From positions 4,154,001 to 4,218,000 of the forward strand of contig OX387184.1 in assembly GCA_947561395.2 (NCBI GenBank): 64,000 nt of DNA. The letters are read 5' to 3'. The translations under genes were made by a program, and so were the position numbers. This stretch comes from Buxus sempervirens. Lineage: Eukaryota; Streptophyta; Magnoliopsida; Buxales; Buxaceae. Below the pieces are notes generated by a model. It did not search any database, was not told where the DNA came from, and was given only the letters and a program-made list of their open reading frames with translations. This document shows, one piece after another, positions 39,785 to 50,321 of this stretch; positions within the stretch are counted from its first letter, which is position 1, and each line of letters begins with the position of its first letter.

Positions 39785-40222
39785 GGATTCAATTCATCAC
39801 CAGTTGAGCCCATTTACGGGCTCAACTAATACCAACCCTTGCTTGCCACGTAAGCAGGCAAAAGTACTGGAAATTTCTCTGCATTCCATAAGAAGAAGTG
39901 TAAAAGTGCTTTATTTTTCAAGAATCTTGCTTGCCTATGTTGCAAGCTAAGGATTGGCTACAGTTGGGTGTACGTAGATGATTTGAAAACACTTTTTCAC
40001 TTTTTTATGGAGGAGAGAGAAAATTTCTGGACTCTTGTTTGCCTGTATGACAAGCAAAGGTTGGCTACAGTTTAGCCCATTTACGGGATCAACGATAGAT
40101 GATTTGAATCCTTCCAAAAGTTGAAAAACTCTTTTTCTCTTTTTTACGGAGGAGAGAAATTTTCAGCTTGCTTGTGTAACAAGCAAGGGTTAGCTAGGCT
40201 CAACTGTGGATGAATTGAATCC
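39785..40222. mobile_element. MITE with about 28-bp inverted ends and internal repeats
   Basis: The left end starts GGATTCAATTCATCACCAGT. The right end is the complement of GGATTCAATTCATCCACAGT, and both continue into TTGAGCC. Inside are two to three diverged copies of a unit of about 125 bases (TTGCTTG...CAAGCAAGGNTTGGCTACAG, GGAGGAGAGAAA). A small palindrome, TTGAGCCC-ATTTAC-GGGCTCAA, follows the left end. No clear target-site duplication was found. Confidence 0.6.
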
Positions 40223-40425
40223 GTTTTGCAAAAGGGCATACGTGTTGTTCGAGTTCATATCATCTGCGCGCGGTGATGACATTCTGTGATGCCTTACATT
40301 GAGATTTAAACTCCAACTAGAAAATGCAAGATGCGGCTCCATCCACTAGAAAAAGGATTCACATTGCAGGCAACTTAGTTAGGTTGTCTGGGATCATGAC
40401 ATCATTTGCAATTTCTTTTATATAG

Positions 40426-40980
40426 ACATTTATGCACATGGACATCGTCTACAGCGCATCCTGTAGATAGTGCCTCACATTCATTGTGTGGGCCTCCCAA
40501 ATGAAGGGAGAATTGGTTTTTAGTGATACTTTTTTCTGAATAATTTAGATTCAGTTGTCAAATTTTTGTTAATTGAGAATTAGTGATACTTTTTCAACAT
40601 AATTAAGAATCAGTGTTATTTTACTGTTTCATGAAACATTTTTTCCAAAAATGCCCTCAAAAGACTTTGAAAACCTTTTTACTCATTTTGTTACAAGTGA
40701 AGTTTGAAAGTCTTTTGAGGGCATTTTCGTAAGAAATATTTTATGAATAGTAAAAATAACACTGATTCTCAATTATTTTAAAAAAGTATAACTAATTCTC
40801 AATTAAGAAGATTTTGAGACTGAATCTGAATTATTTAGAAAATTATCACGAAAAACCAATTTCCCCCAAATGAATGGTAGAGCCTTCAAATGAAAGGTGG
40901 GCCCCCCAATGAATGTAAGGGGATGTATACAGCATTTGCTGTAGGGGATGTGAATTGCATTTATGCATGCAGATGACCTG
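40426..40980. repeat. Outer foldback surrounding the long-TIR MITE
   Basis: Outside the 40506-40865 element, the flanks are themselves inverted copies. Left words CATCGTCTACAGC and CATTCATTGTGTGGGCC match the complement of the right flank (CATCCCCTACAGC, CATTCATTGGGGGGCCC). The intact MITE therefore seems to have landed inside an older foldback element. Confidence 0.5.
40497..40874. mobile_element. Intact long-TIR MITE, Mutator-like, with 9-bp TSD
   Basis: The element spans 40506-40865 (360 bases). Perfect 9-bp direct repeats, CCAAATGAA, flank it at 40497-40505 and 40866-40874. Its two halves are inverted copies over almost the full length: ends GGGAGAATTGGTTTTTAGTG against the complement of GGGAAATTGGTTTTTCGTG, and centre words CCCTCAAAAGACTTTGAAA against their complement. 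Nine-base duplications and very long inverted repeats are hallmarks of Mutator-like elements. It has no coding capacity. Confidence 0.85.
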
Positions 40981-42172
40981 TAACAGTCAGATGCTCTACG
41001 TATTTGACAATACGATGTTACATAAGATGCACGGATAACTACATGCAGGAGAAAACTGTTTGATGATTTCAAACCACTACTCCCCTCACTTATGAAAATA
41101 TAAGTGAGATGTAATCACGTGGAGCATCCAACGATCGTGGAGTTTTTGCTTTTGAAAATATAAAAAGGTTTCTTGCTTTGAAATGCGACACGTGACAAGA
41201 CCTCTAGATCACTGCAGTAAAAGGCCAAGGATTTCGATCCACTCACTTACCTTCTGATTATCTAATAATATTATGAGATAAACTGAAGTCTAACTTTATG
41301 AGGCGCCATCTTATGACCTTCCTTTAAACAGATGCATGAAGATATCGGTAATCACGGGGGAGGCGAGTTGCCTTGTGGAATCCACTTCTGACCCATGAAA
41401 AAGGGATTATTTATTAGCCTTTTTACCTTTTAATGCGTGTGCGAGTAGGAGATTAGTTCTACTATTAAAGATGAAAATTCCCGTAAACGCTTAGGGAAGG
41501 GAAAGAAAAACCTAGGTACGTACTAGCTTAATTAACAAGCAAAAATTATGAGCTACGGAATAAAGAAAGATGTGGTGGGTGGTGGTGGATAACCATAACC
41601 ATCAATCTTATCTTTCTCTATTTAGAAAAATTATTCGTTAGATAGGTTTAACAGGTTCTATAATTGATGGAATTATGCTCGTAAGCAAAACAAACTGACA
41701 AATATAACATATATAATGCCCTTAAGCATCCGTAATCTGTCATTTGACTAATTCCCAAATGTCTGCAATGACAATCTCAATGTCCAAAATGATACTTGAA
41801 ATGCTCTCGTAGGGTTTCTGCTTCAGCTTTTCATTTTCAAAAACCCTTTCTTCTATCTTACTTTTGTTGCTTGAATCTTCCCCACGTTGGTAATCCAAAG
41901 ACCTGGAGTTTACATCTTATAGGGCTTTTATCTACAATCTTATTTGCAGCCTGCATTGGGATCATGCCATCTGTACAGTGAATGGTATAATTATAAATTT
42001 TTAAGCAATCCTATGAAAAACTGCAAATAAAATTATAGATAAATGCCCTACAGGATCTCAATTGAAAGATTTGGCACCGGAAACATGTAAGTTACTGTCG
42101 GATTTTGAGAGACCTTAACCCGCACTTGCCGGTGTGCAGCCGGTACCAGGCCCGGCGGATCAGTCAATTATG

Positions 42173-42290
42173 AGGGAAATTGATTTTTAGTGATATTTTT
42201 TAGAAATAGTTCAGAATCAGTTACCTAAGTCTTGGTAATTAACAATTAATGATTATTTTTCAAAATAATTGAAAACGAGTTCAATTTACT
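42173..42290. mobile_element. Solo arm of the long-TIR MITE family
   Basis: The sequence starts GGGAAATTGATTTTTAGTGATA and continues with TCAGAATCAG and AATAATTGAAAACGAG, matching the left arm of the 40506 element. It then breaks into an unrelated GGGCAAGCTTAGG-type repeat. Confidence 0.6.
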
Positions 42291-43057
42291 TATGGGTGTC
42301 CATTGGGCAAGCTTAGGCGGGTTCTATTCGGGTCGGGCCAGAGCTAGTATGTAAGCTATATGATCTTTGTTCAAGCTTGTCGAACGAGAAGATTAGGCTT
42401 GCGATTATGACCAAGCCTACCCAATGAGAAACACCTAAAAGTCCAAGCCCACTCAGCTATGGTCATTTACACATCTAATTTGCCATAATATCATGAAATA
42501 GATTTGGATTATATGAATTTTAAGTCTTACAAAAATTCCAATATATAGAAGAACTGTAACTCTTTAATCTTTCTTTTCTTAACACACTTAATTGTACATT
42601 TGGCTTATTTCGATATACGAAAATAGTTGGGGTCTCAAAAAAATGGTTGACCAAACCAGTCCAACTAATAGACAAGTTACAGCAGCAAGCCTTTCTTAGT
42701 AGCCATTTTACATATTCATTGCTTATAATTCAGTCTTAAACATAGTTTGTGAGTCTCTGAAAAGTATGAAAATCTGCCTTGATTTATATTTTTCAATTTA
42801 TATAACACTAAATTTTCAATCCTTCCATCATTTTGGTGAACTGTATAGTCCGCAACAAAAATCTTGCGGAGTCGTTATCATCATCATCATAAGCCAGCCA
42901 ATTCCCATCAAAGTGAAATCCAATTTAATATTAATATTTTAAAAAAATTAGGTTAGTAGAAGAAAATCCAAGTTTTGGAACCAAAAAATTTGTTGAATTT
43001 AATTTGAAACGACATCTAAAAGGATGAGATTTGGTTTAAAATGTTAAATTAATACAT

Positions 43058-43212
43058 AAAAATCCGGGCATGAGGGTGTGCTCCCTCCAAGATCTCAAGT
43101 TTAAAACCTCTTAGTAATATCAATTCTTTAAGGTTATCTACATAAGGTCTAAGGACCTTAAACTTACCCGGACCGGATACCCTGAGTTCCCAAAAAACTT
43201 AAAAAAAAAAAA
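43058..43212 (+). mobile_element. tRNA-derived SINE with poly(A) tail
   Basis: GGGCATGAGGGTGTGCTCCC near the start, then CAAGTTTAAAACC about 15 bases on, fit decayed pol III A and B boxes. The body includes TAAGGTCTAAGGACCTTA and CCGGATACCCTGAGTT and ends in a run of A at 43199-43212. The same body is found in reverse at 62363-62573. Confidence 0.6.
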
Positions 43213-43514
43213 TACAAAAATCGGACTAATAGTATCTTCTACGACTGCTAATTAAAAGTCGAAAAATAGTTTCCTAAAAATTAATATGATAACTTAAAGC
43301 TAATAATATTTGAATCTAGGAAAATAGCTAAGAGTAGGGCCCACCTTCAAAATTCGCAACGAACGCAGTCTCGAGTTGTTGCGACAGAGTAGAATTAGAA
43401 ACCCCTTTCTATCCAGAAAACATTGGAAAACTGTTCTTCTCATTTGCTTGCTTGACAAGGCGACTCCTCTCCTGCGAGTAAAAGAGATCGTGATTGTCGA
43501 CTGGCATTGCGAAG

Positions 43515-46500
43515 ATGACCGATGCGGAAGACGCTGTGCGTCGACGTACTGCGCTCTCCGACTATCGCAAAAAGCTTCTCCAACATAAAGAGCTAGACTC
43601 CAGAGTTCGATCAGGTTAAGTGGAACGTTTTACCCTGGAACCCTAGGTCTGATATCTTCGGGTCTCTTTACGGCTATCTAGGGTTTTCACACTGACGAAA
43701 TCATTTTATTTTTATGGAATATTGTTGGTTTTTTAGTTGTTTGATTTCCTTGGCCGCAAGTCGCCTTTACTCTGCTAATTCAGATTACGATATGTGTAGA
43801 ACATTGATGAGAAATTGAATTGAAAATAATATATGTTGAAACTCGGAATTTCGTAGAGCATTGATAGAAATCTTCGGGAAGATTCGGCTAGTGCGACTGA
43901 ACAAATCGCTGTTACTCTGTTACAATATGAACTGATAGGCACTACGAATCAATTTTAAACTAAATTGAGCACTTCTTGTTTAGAAGTTTTCCTCTTGTGG
44001 TTTAAGGAAGCCCTATAGAATAATGCATTCGAGGATCCTGGTGAAAGAAAAAATGAAACATAAAAGATAAGAACAAAAATGGAGCCCGGAAAGGTAACAA
44101 ATGTTGTTGTTATTAGAAGATGGTTTAAAAAGTTAGAGATTTCTCGTGTAAATACGAGAATAAGGTATATTAATATATCAATGGCTCTCGTGTGGTGCAT
44201 GAATGGTTGGATCCGAAAAACTAGGAAAAGAGGGGAAAAACTGGTTGTTCGTTGGAGCGAAACTTCTAAAGCTTGCATTGATGGATCGCTCTGTAGTCAC
44301 TGTACAGGCTTCAGTAGGATTTAGAAAATTTTTCTCAATTCACTCAATCTTTTCATTGCAGTTTGTTCCACATAAAAGTTTTTGAATATGTATGATGCTT
44401 TCTTTTTGGTGGATCACAGGGAGGAGTACAATGGTACTTAAAGGATGCTGGGTTTAAGCACATCTTTTAATATATCGTGAGTTTAGTGAAGAATTCTCAA
44501 GGAAGTCTTTGGAGTCCATGACATTTAGCGTAGAACAAATAAAATTTTTACTGAATCGCTTGTGTGGCTCAAGTTCTACAATAGTGCTTGAATGTTTCCA
44601 TTTCAGTTGGTGCAGGTGTCACCATCATGGATAGGGTTATTATATTGAGAAATAGTTTGTCAGTTTTCTTAGACTGAAAGAATCAAGTGATCCAGGAGGG
44701 TGCTTTGGAAGTTTGTTTGTACCAGAAAAAGTTCCTTGATACATGACATCCTTTTTGTCATCAAATCAATAAGCTTGTCATTGGTTTGCAGATTCCTTCA
44801 ACCATGTGCTTAGATTTTTGAATTACTCAAATAAACCTCTAGTTGATGTATTTGTGTTTTGTCTTTGTGAGAATGGTATCTAGTATTAGATTTGAATGTT
44901 GAATGTGTCTTGTTTATTTGACTAACAGTTACAGATAATCTCCTAATTAAAACGCTGAGGTGAGGCTAGGTTATATAGCTTTCAGTCACTTTGTTTCAAG
45001 ATGCTTGTGATGTCATATAGTGAACAAAATATTTGTCTGCAATAGGTCAACCAAACCTGCATCTAAATCAGTAACAGCTTTTCAGAAGATTTGGAAAAAA
45101 AAAAGGACAATTACAATATGTTATTAGAGATTAAAGTGGGAGATGGAAATATTTTCATTCTCTCTGTAATAGGGTTGATGGATATCAGAGAGGGGAAGAA
45201 GGGACCATATGTCTTAAACAGGGGGTGAGGGTGGGCAGGAAAAGTGAGAATAATAAAGGGGACAGAAAGAGGTGAAAGATGGGGAGGACACAGATAAGTA
45301 GTAACATAGAAAAAGAGAATGATTGAGAAAAGATGGACTGTTTGTTATATTGGTCTGAGACTGTTATAAAGAGCGTGGGACCAAAATGGTTAGATTTTCA
45401 ATTTATGTCAAGTAAAAAAAAAAAAACAAACAAACTAGGGGGGTATGATGCAAACAAGGAGGAAGGGAGAGAGAGAGAGAGAGAATGTGTGTGTGTGTGT
45501 GTGTGTGTCTAATTGAGAAAGGGAGAGAGTTCTAAAATGTTGGAATATAGACATGAGAGTTAGAAAAAGAGGATCTTACCTTCTTTGTGGTCATTCTCTT
45601 TGGTTATTCTTATAAACGTTATTGTAATGTATAAAGAAAATGAGCACTTACTTTCAGCAACACTTTGCCCAGAACTTTGTGTAGTTGTCCAGGCTAGCAC
45701 CTTTAACCATAGCCCAATATGGGCCCCGCCAAACGGAGTCCCGGGAGGGGCTAACTGCCCAAATCTTGACACTGTTGCCGATGGCTGGCACATTTGGCAG
45801 CAATGATTAATTCATTCCTATCTTGAATATGCAAATTCATCCTGGCCTTAGAAACTGTTATATTTTGTGCAATGTTGATCTTTCGTCAACGGTCAGATCA
45901 AATGCTTTGGTGGATACTTCTTATTGGCTCAGTGTAGCACTTTTTAATAGTTTTTTGTAATGCTTATATCTGGTGGTTTTTCTTTTTCTTTTTTTTTGAC
46001 TTTATTTTTACATTATGATGTTTGTTTCTCAACAAATATCTTTAACTTTGGCTTTCAAAGTCTATAATCTATTACTGGGTGGAACTTTGGACTGCAATTT
46101 TGATAGTTATTGGTTAGTTTATCCATTTGATGTGATTTATATTCTTTTTCCTTTCTTCTCATTTTGACATGATAATGATCAACTAACTAATTCAGATAAT
46201 CTGCTGAATTTTGCATTGCTAAATATGCTATTATTGAACAACTCTAACTTCGGGCATGTTTGAATTGGAAATACGCAGTGAGGGAGAACTTGCGAGCTGC
46301 TAAAAAGGAGTTTGCTAAAACTGAAGATGATTTGAAATCCCTGCAAAGTGTTGGACAGATCATAGGGGAAGTTCTCAGGCCTCTTGATAATGAACGCTGT
46401 AAGTGCTCTTTTGAAGTGTTGTCTTTGGTTTTTGCTGAGGCTTGGACATGACTTGTGGTTGTGGAAGATGATCTGTTTCAACAGTTTCCTTCTTTTCTTC

Positions 46501-49500
46501 CTTCCTAATAGGGTGAATTAAAAGCAGGTAACCCACCCCATCCAATCTGTAATTATGGATCAAAGTTTGTAATACATAAGGTGTGTTCATTTTTGTCTAG
46601 CCTCACCCGAACCCATCCTATTGGCATTTGAATATATTGATTTTGTATGTTTTGTATGAAAACATATATTTTATAAGTGAATATATTATAAAATTTTATA
46701 CTTCCTTTGCAAAACTGCAATTTATTTGTATTTCAATGTCTGACCTGTGGCCCCTTACTCTCTGAACAGCCCTGATTGGATTAGGAACTTGTTTTTAAAA
46801 ACCTAACCCCATTGCCATCCCAACTTGATAGGACTTATTTTTTTACTTTTGAAGCTTTAAGCATCCCAATGGAATTGCTCATTATATGATATGCTAGTGG
46901 ACCACAATAATTCTTCGTATGGTACTTTCTTGTTTCAGTTTGAAAGTTGGATTCTCAGTGTCCATGTATTTGGTTTGACCACAAATATTGTAGTTTGTTT
47001 GTTTAATCTCTCCCCCCCTTGTGGTGCAGTTTATGTTTTATGTTACTTCTACTAAAAAGCGTTTAGAGTGATTAATCTGGAACTAATTGATTGCATTATA
47101 CTGCTTCAGTGATAGTTAAAGCAAGTAGTGGCCCAAGGTATGTAGTTGGTTGCCGGAGCAAAGTGGACAAGGAAAAATTAACTGCAGGAACCCGAGTGGT
47201 TCTTGATATGACAACTCTCACAATCATGCGAGCTCTTCCTCGTGAAGTAAGTTGCTATTGTTTTTGCTTAGTAGCAATTGCAGCTGGAATGCTTGATAGT
47301 TGATGAAGCGTTACTGGCCAACTCATTGATTATCAGTCAGTTCAATTCAACTTTTAAAATTATAAAAAGAAAAGATTTGTGAAATATTGTAAATTACTAA
47401 GTATGAAAAAAACTGAAGAAAGTACGTTGTGATTGATTTTTTATGTTGTTATATCATTGGTTTTACAGGTTGATCCTGTTGTATATAACATGCTTCATGA
47501 AGATCCTGGTAATGTCAGCTACTCAGCTGTTGGAGGGTTGTCAGACCAGATCAGAGAACTCAGGGAATCTATAGAGTTGCCTCTTATGAATCCTGAACTC
47601 TTCCTTAGAGTAGGGATCAAACCTCCCAAGGGTGTTCTTCTTTATGGACCTCCTGGAACAGGCAAGACACTATTAGCCAGAGCTATTGCCAGCAACATAG
47701 ATGCCAATTTCTTGAAGGTAAGGCGTTCTTTATCTCCTCAAACTTCTCTATGACTTGTTTCTTAGTTTCCCTATATTTATATTGGTGAAATTGGGTGTAG
47801 GTTGTATCCAGTGCCATCATTGATAAGTATATTGGTGAAAGTGCTAGATTAATTCGGGAAATGTTTGGATATGCACGTGATCATCAAGTAAGAGCCAAAT
47901 TCAATTAAGTGACTTTCACTTGGAAAATTTTTTTTCTTTTGGTAGATAGCGATTTTCACTTACAATATCTCCATAAAAGTACAATTCTGATATTTTGGTA
48001 CTGCTCTTGAAGCCTTGCATCATATTTATGGATGAGATTGATGCCATTGGTGGACGTCGTTTCAGTGAAGGGACAAGCGCAGACCGTGAAATTCAAAGAA
48101 CATTAATGGAATTGCTTAATCAGCTTGATGGATTTGATGAGCTTGGAAAGGTATGGTTCATAATTCTTTTCAGAATTATTAATTTGACTTTATATGACTT
48201 GCGTTCACTTGTTCTGGCTATGTTGGCAAGACCTTACAGATCTGCCTACACGCTCTTGACATGGTCCCTCTCAACATATCAAGTTGCCCAATCAAATCAA
48301 AAAGCATTTATTTAAATTATCTCTTGCTAGATGTTCAAAGTGATATTATAAAATCATTGCCTGATGTTACTCATGCATTAAGTCTGGTATATGGTTAAAA
48401 ATAAGGCTTACATTGGTGGTTTAAAGTATTGACCCGTACTTGTATTGACTGACCAATCCAAACGTGTATTGAAACAGATTAGTAGAATTCCCAGTAAAAG
48501 GTTGTCTACATGGCTTATCTAGAGGCTCTCTTGTAAAGTATATGCTGTAGACCAGCCATATTATTAGTTTATGTTGTATATTAAACTGTATGATAACAAG
48601 GAAAGATCAAAGAGTCTAGTAAACAAATTTATGTGGTTCAACATTGTGCCTATGTCCAAGGAAGATAAAAGAAGATTCCACACTATTCAAAAATAAAAGT
48701 ATGATTACAACCTATATATCCACTCCCTATTACAACCCTAACCCTGTATATTAGAGAAATTACTGATATACCCTTACCATACCATGCGGGCTTTGCTCCC
48801 CGCACTCCCAACCCTTGGGTTCGAACAGGTGCAAAAAAATAAACCATAGGAACCTCCCCCCATGGGCTCCTCTTCACTCCACCCGTGGAGCCCCTCAAAC
48901 CCGTCACTCCTTGAAAGTTTTACATGAAAACCCATGACTTGCTAGGAAACTGTACTTATTGAGATAGACTAGAAGGTGTTTTTTCTTTAATATATAGAAA
49001 TTTATGTACCTCAAGGATGCATCGTTATATGATAATGTTTATACCTCTTTATTTTGCTGTCCAAGAGAGGGAGAAAAGGTGACCAGTTGAGGCAGAGGAG
49101 TATTACAATAACGAGAGAGAGGGTCCATGTAGTCAATCTGTTTGCTGGTATGTGCTTAATAATTATGTTCTGCATGTGGGATGTGGTTTGATTGATTGTC
49201 CAACCAGTAGGAAGTTTCGTTATTGGTCCCAGTTCTCATATTCATCTTGCTGTGGTTAATTGATATTGATAAGTTATGCCGAATTGGTCTGTGTCAAACA
49301 ATGCATTAGGCTTTAACTCATTGATGTATTTATCATGCCAGGGTTCTGCAAGTGTTAATTTATACTCATTGATACGATATATACATGCAGACACACATAT
49401 ATGAAGACTATTGTAAGAAGTTTTACTGTTTTAGAGTTGTTGGTGCAGGTTAAAATGATTATGGCGACAAATCGGCCTGATGTTTTGGACCCTGCACTTC

Positions 49501-50321
49501 TGCGTCCGGGACGATTAGATAGGAAGATAGAGATTCCATTGCCAAATGAGCAATCAAGGATGGGAATCCTTAAAATCCATGCAGCTGGAATTGCCAAACA
49601 TGGCGAGATTGACTATGAAGCAACTGTGAAGCTTGCTGAGGTGAGTCAGAGAATCTGGTACATGGATAAGTGATTTCTTATCACAAACTTACTGGAAGAT
49701 TTCTGTATTACATTCCTTAGGGATTTAATGGGGCTGATCTTCGTAATGTCTGCACGGAGGCTGGAATGTCAGCAATCCGCGCAGAGCGTGATTATGTTAT
49801 CCACGAAGATTTCATGAAGGTAAAATCTTACCCCTCTTGAAATTGTATGTGATTAGTGTAATGCCGCTGGTGCACCTCCTGTCATTTCATTGTCTTAAAA
49901 AATACTTTTCGTCTGCTAACTCTACATCCCACAAGAAACTACTTTTAGAACAACCATTCCAAGACAAATATTTTGGATGGTTAGGTTTGCATGATTCATA
50001 TTATTTTTGGGCTCTAGCCCATTCGAAATGTGATTTGGAGTGCTTGAAAAGTTTACAACTACTGATGGATCTTGTATGACTTGTAACTAACTCGGTGTTA
50101 TATTCTCTTATTGGTTTACTTACTACTTGTTCATTCAAATGATTTGAAATATATTCATCAATGGTTTTTAGTGGCAATTTGAGACCACAATCTAGGCATT
50201 ACAGTCTGGATGTTTCCTGAAATGTTTGGCCCTAGTAATATCGCAGGCTGTCCGGAAACTAAATGAAGCAAAGAAACTGGAGTCAAGTGCTCACTACAGT
50301 GCTGATTTTGGGAAGGATTAG
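43515..50321 (+). CDS. RPT4: 26S proteasome regulatory subunit RPT4 (AAA-ATPase)
   Basis: Nine exons join in phase into 398 aa: 43515-43614, 46279-46398, 47110-47246, 47469-47717, 47801-47887, 48013-48150, 49449-49640, 49721-49819, 50247-50321. RPT4 is one of six ATPases in the base ring of the 19S particle, which unfolds ubiquitinated proteins and feeds them to the 20S core. Visible parts: an N-terminal coiled coil (about 15-65), an OB-like region ([20 protein letters not shown]), Walker A GPPGTGKT (179-186), Walker B IIFMDEID (234-241), and the second region of homology with [20 protein letters not shown]. The length agrees with Arabidopsis RPT4 (about 399 aa). Intron 1 (2.66 kb) and intron 6 (1.3 kb) are long, and intron 6 carries an LTR-like piece. 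The identification is firm. Confidence 0.96.
45467..45509. repeat. (GA)n(TG)n compound microsatellite in RPT4 intron 1
   Basis: About nine GA units are followed directly by about twelve TG units. The surrounding DNA (45170-45350) is purine-rich. Confidence 0.9.
48600..48910. mobile_element. LTR- or TRIM-like remnant in RPT4 intron 6
   Basis: Words such as TTTATGTGGTTCAACATTGTG and TGCCTATGTCCAAGG, then GATTACAACCTATATATCC and a GC-richer block (CCCATGGGCTCC, CCACCCGTGGAGCCCC), resemble plant LTR-retrotransposon ends. No partner LTR or coding frame is present, so a solo LTR or fragment is most likely. Recognition is from memory. Confidence 0.35.

Larger units (their letters stand above)
38432..43300. 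other. Repeat-rich gap between the peroxidase and RPT4 genes
   Basis: No gene is supported in this region. It holds MITEs at 39785-40222, 40506-40865 and 42173-42290 and a SINE at 43058-43212. A degenerate GGGCAAGCTTAGGCGGG-type repeat lies near 42300-42480. Open frames here are short and have no recognised domains. Confidence 0.5.

Noticed and set aside
43376-43588. 70-codon frame overlapping RPT4 exon 1
   Set aside because: It is a shadow frame; the RPT4 ATG at 43515 in the other frame joins to eight conserved exons.
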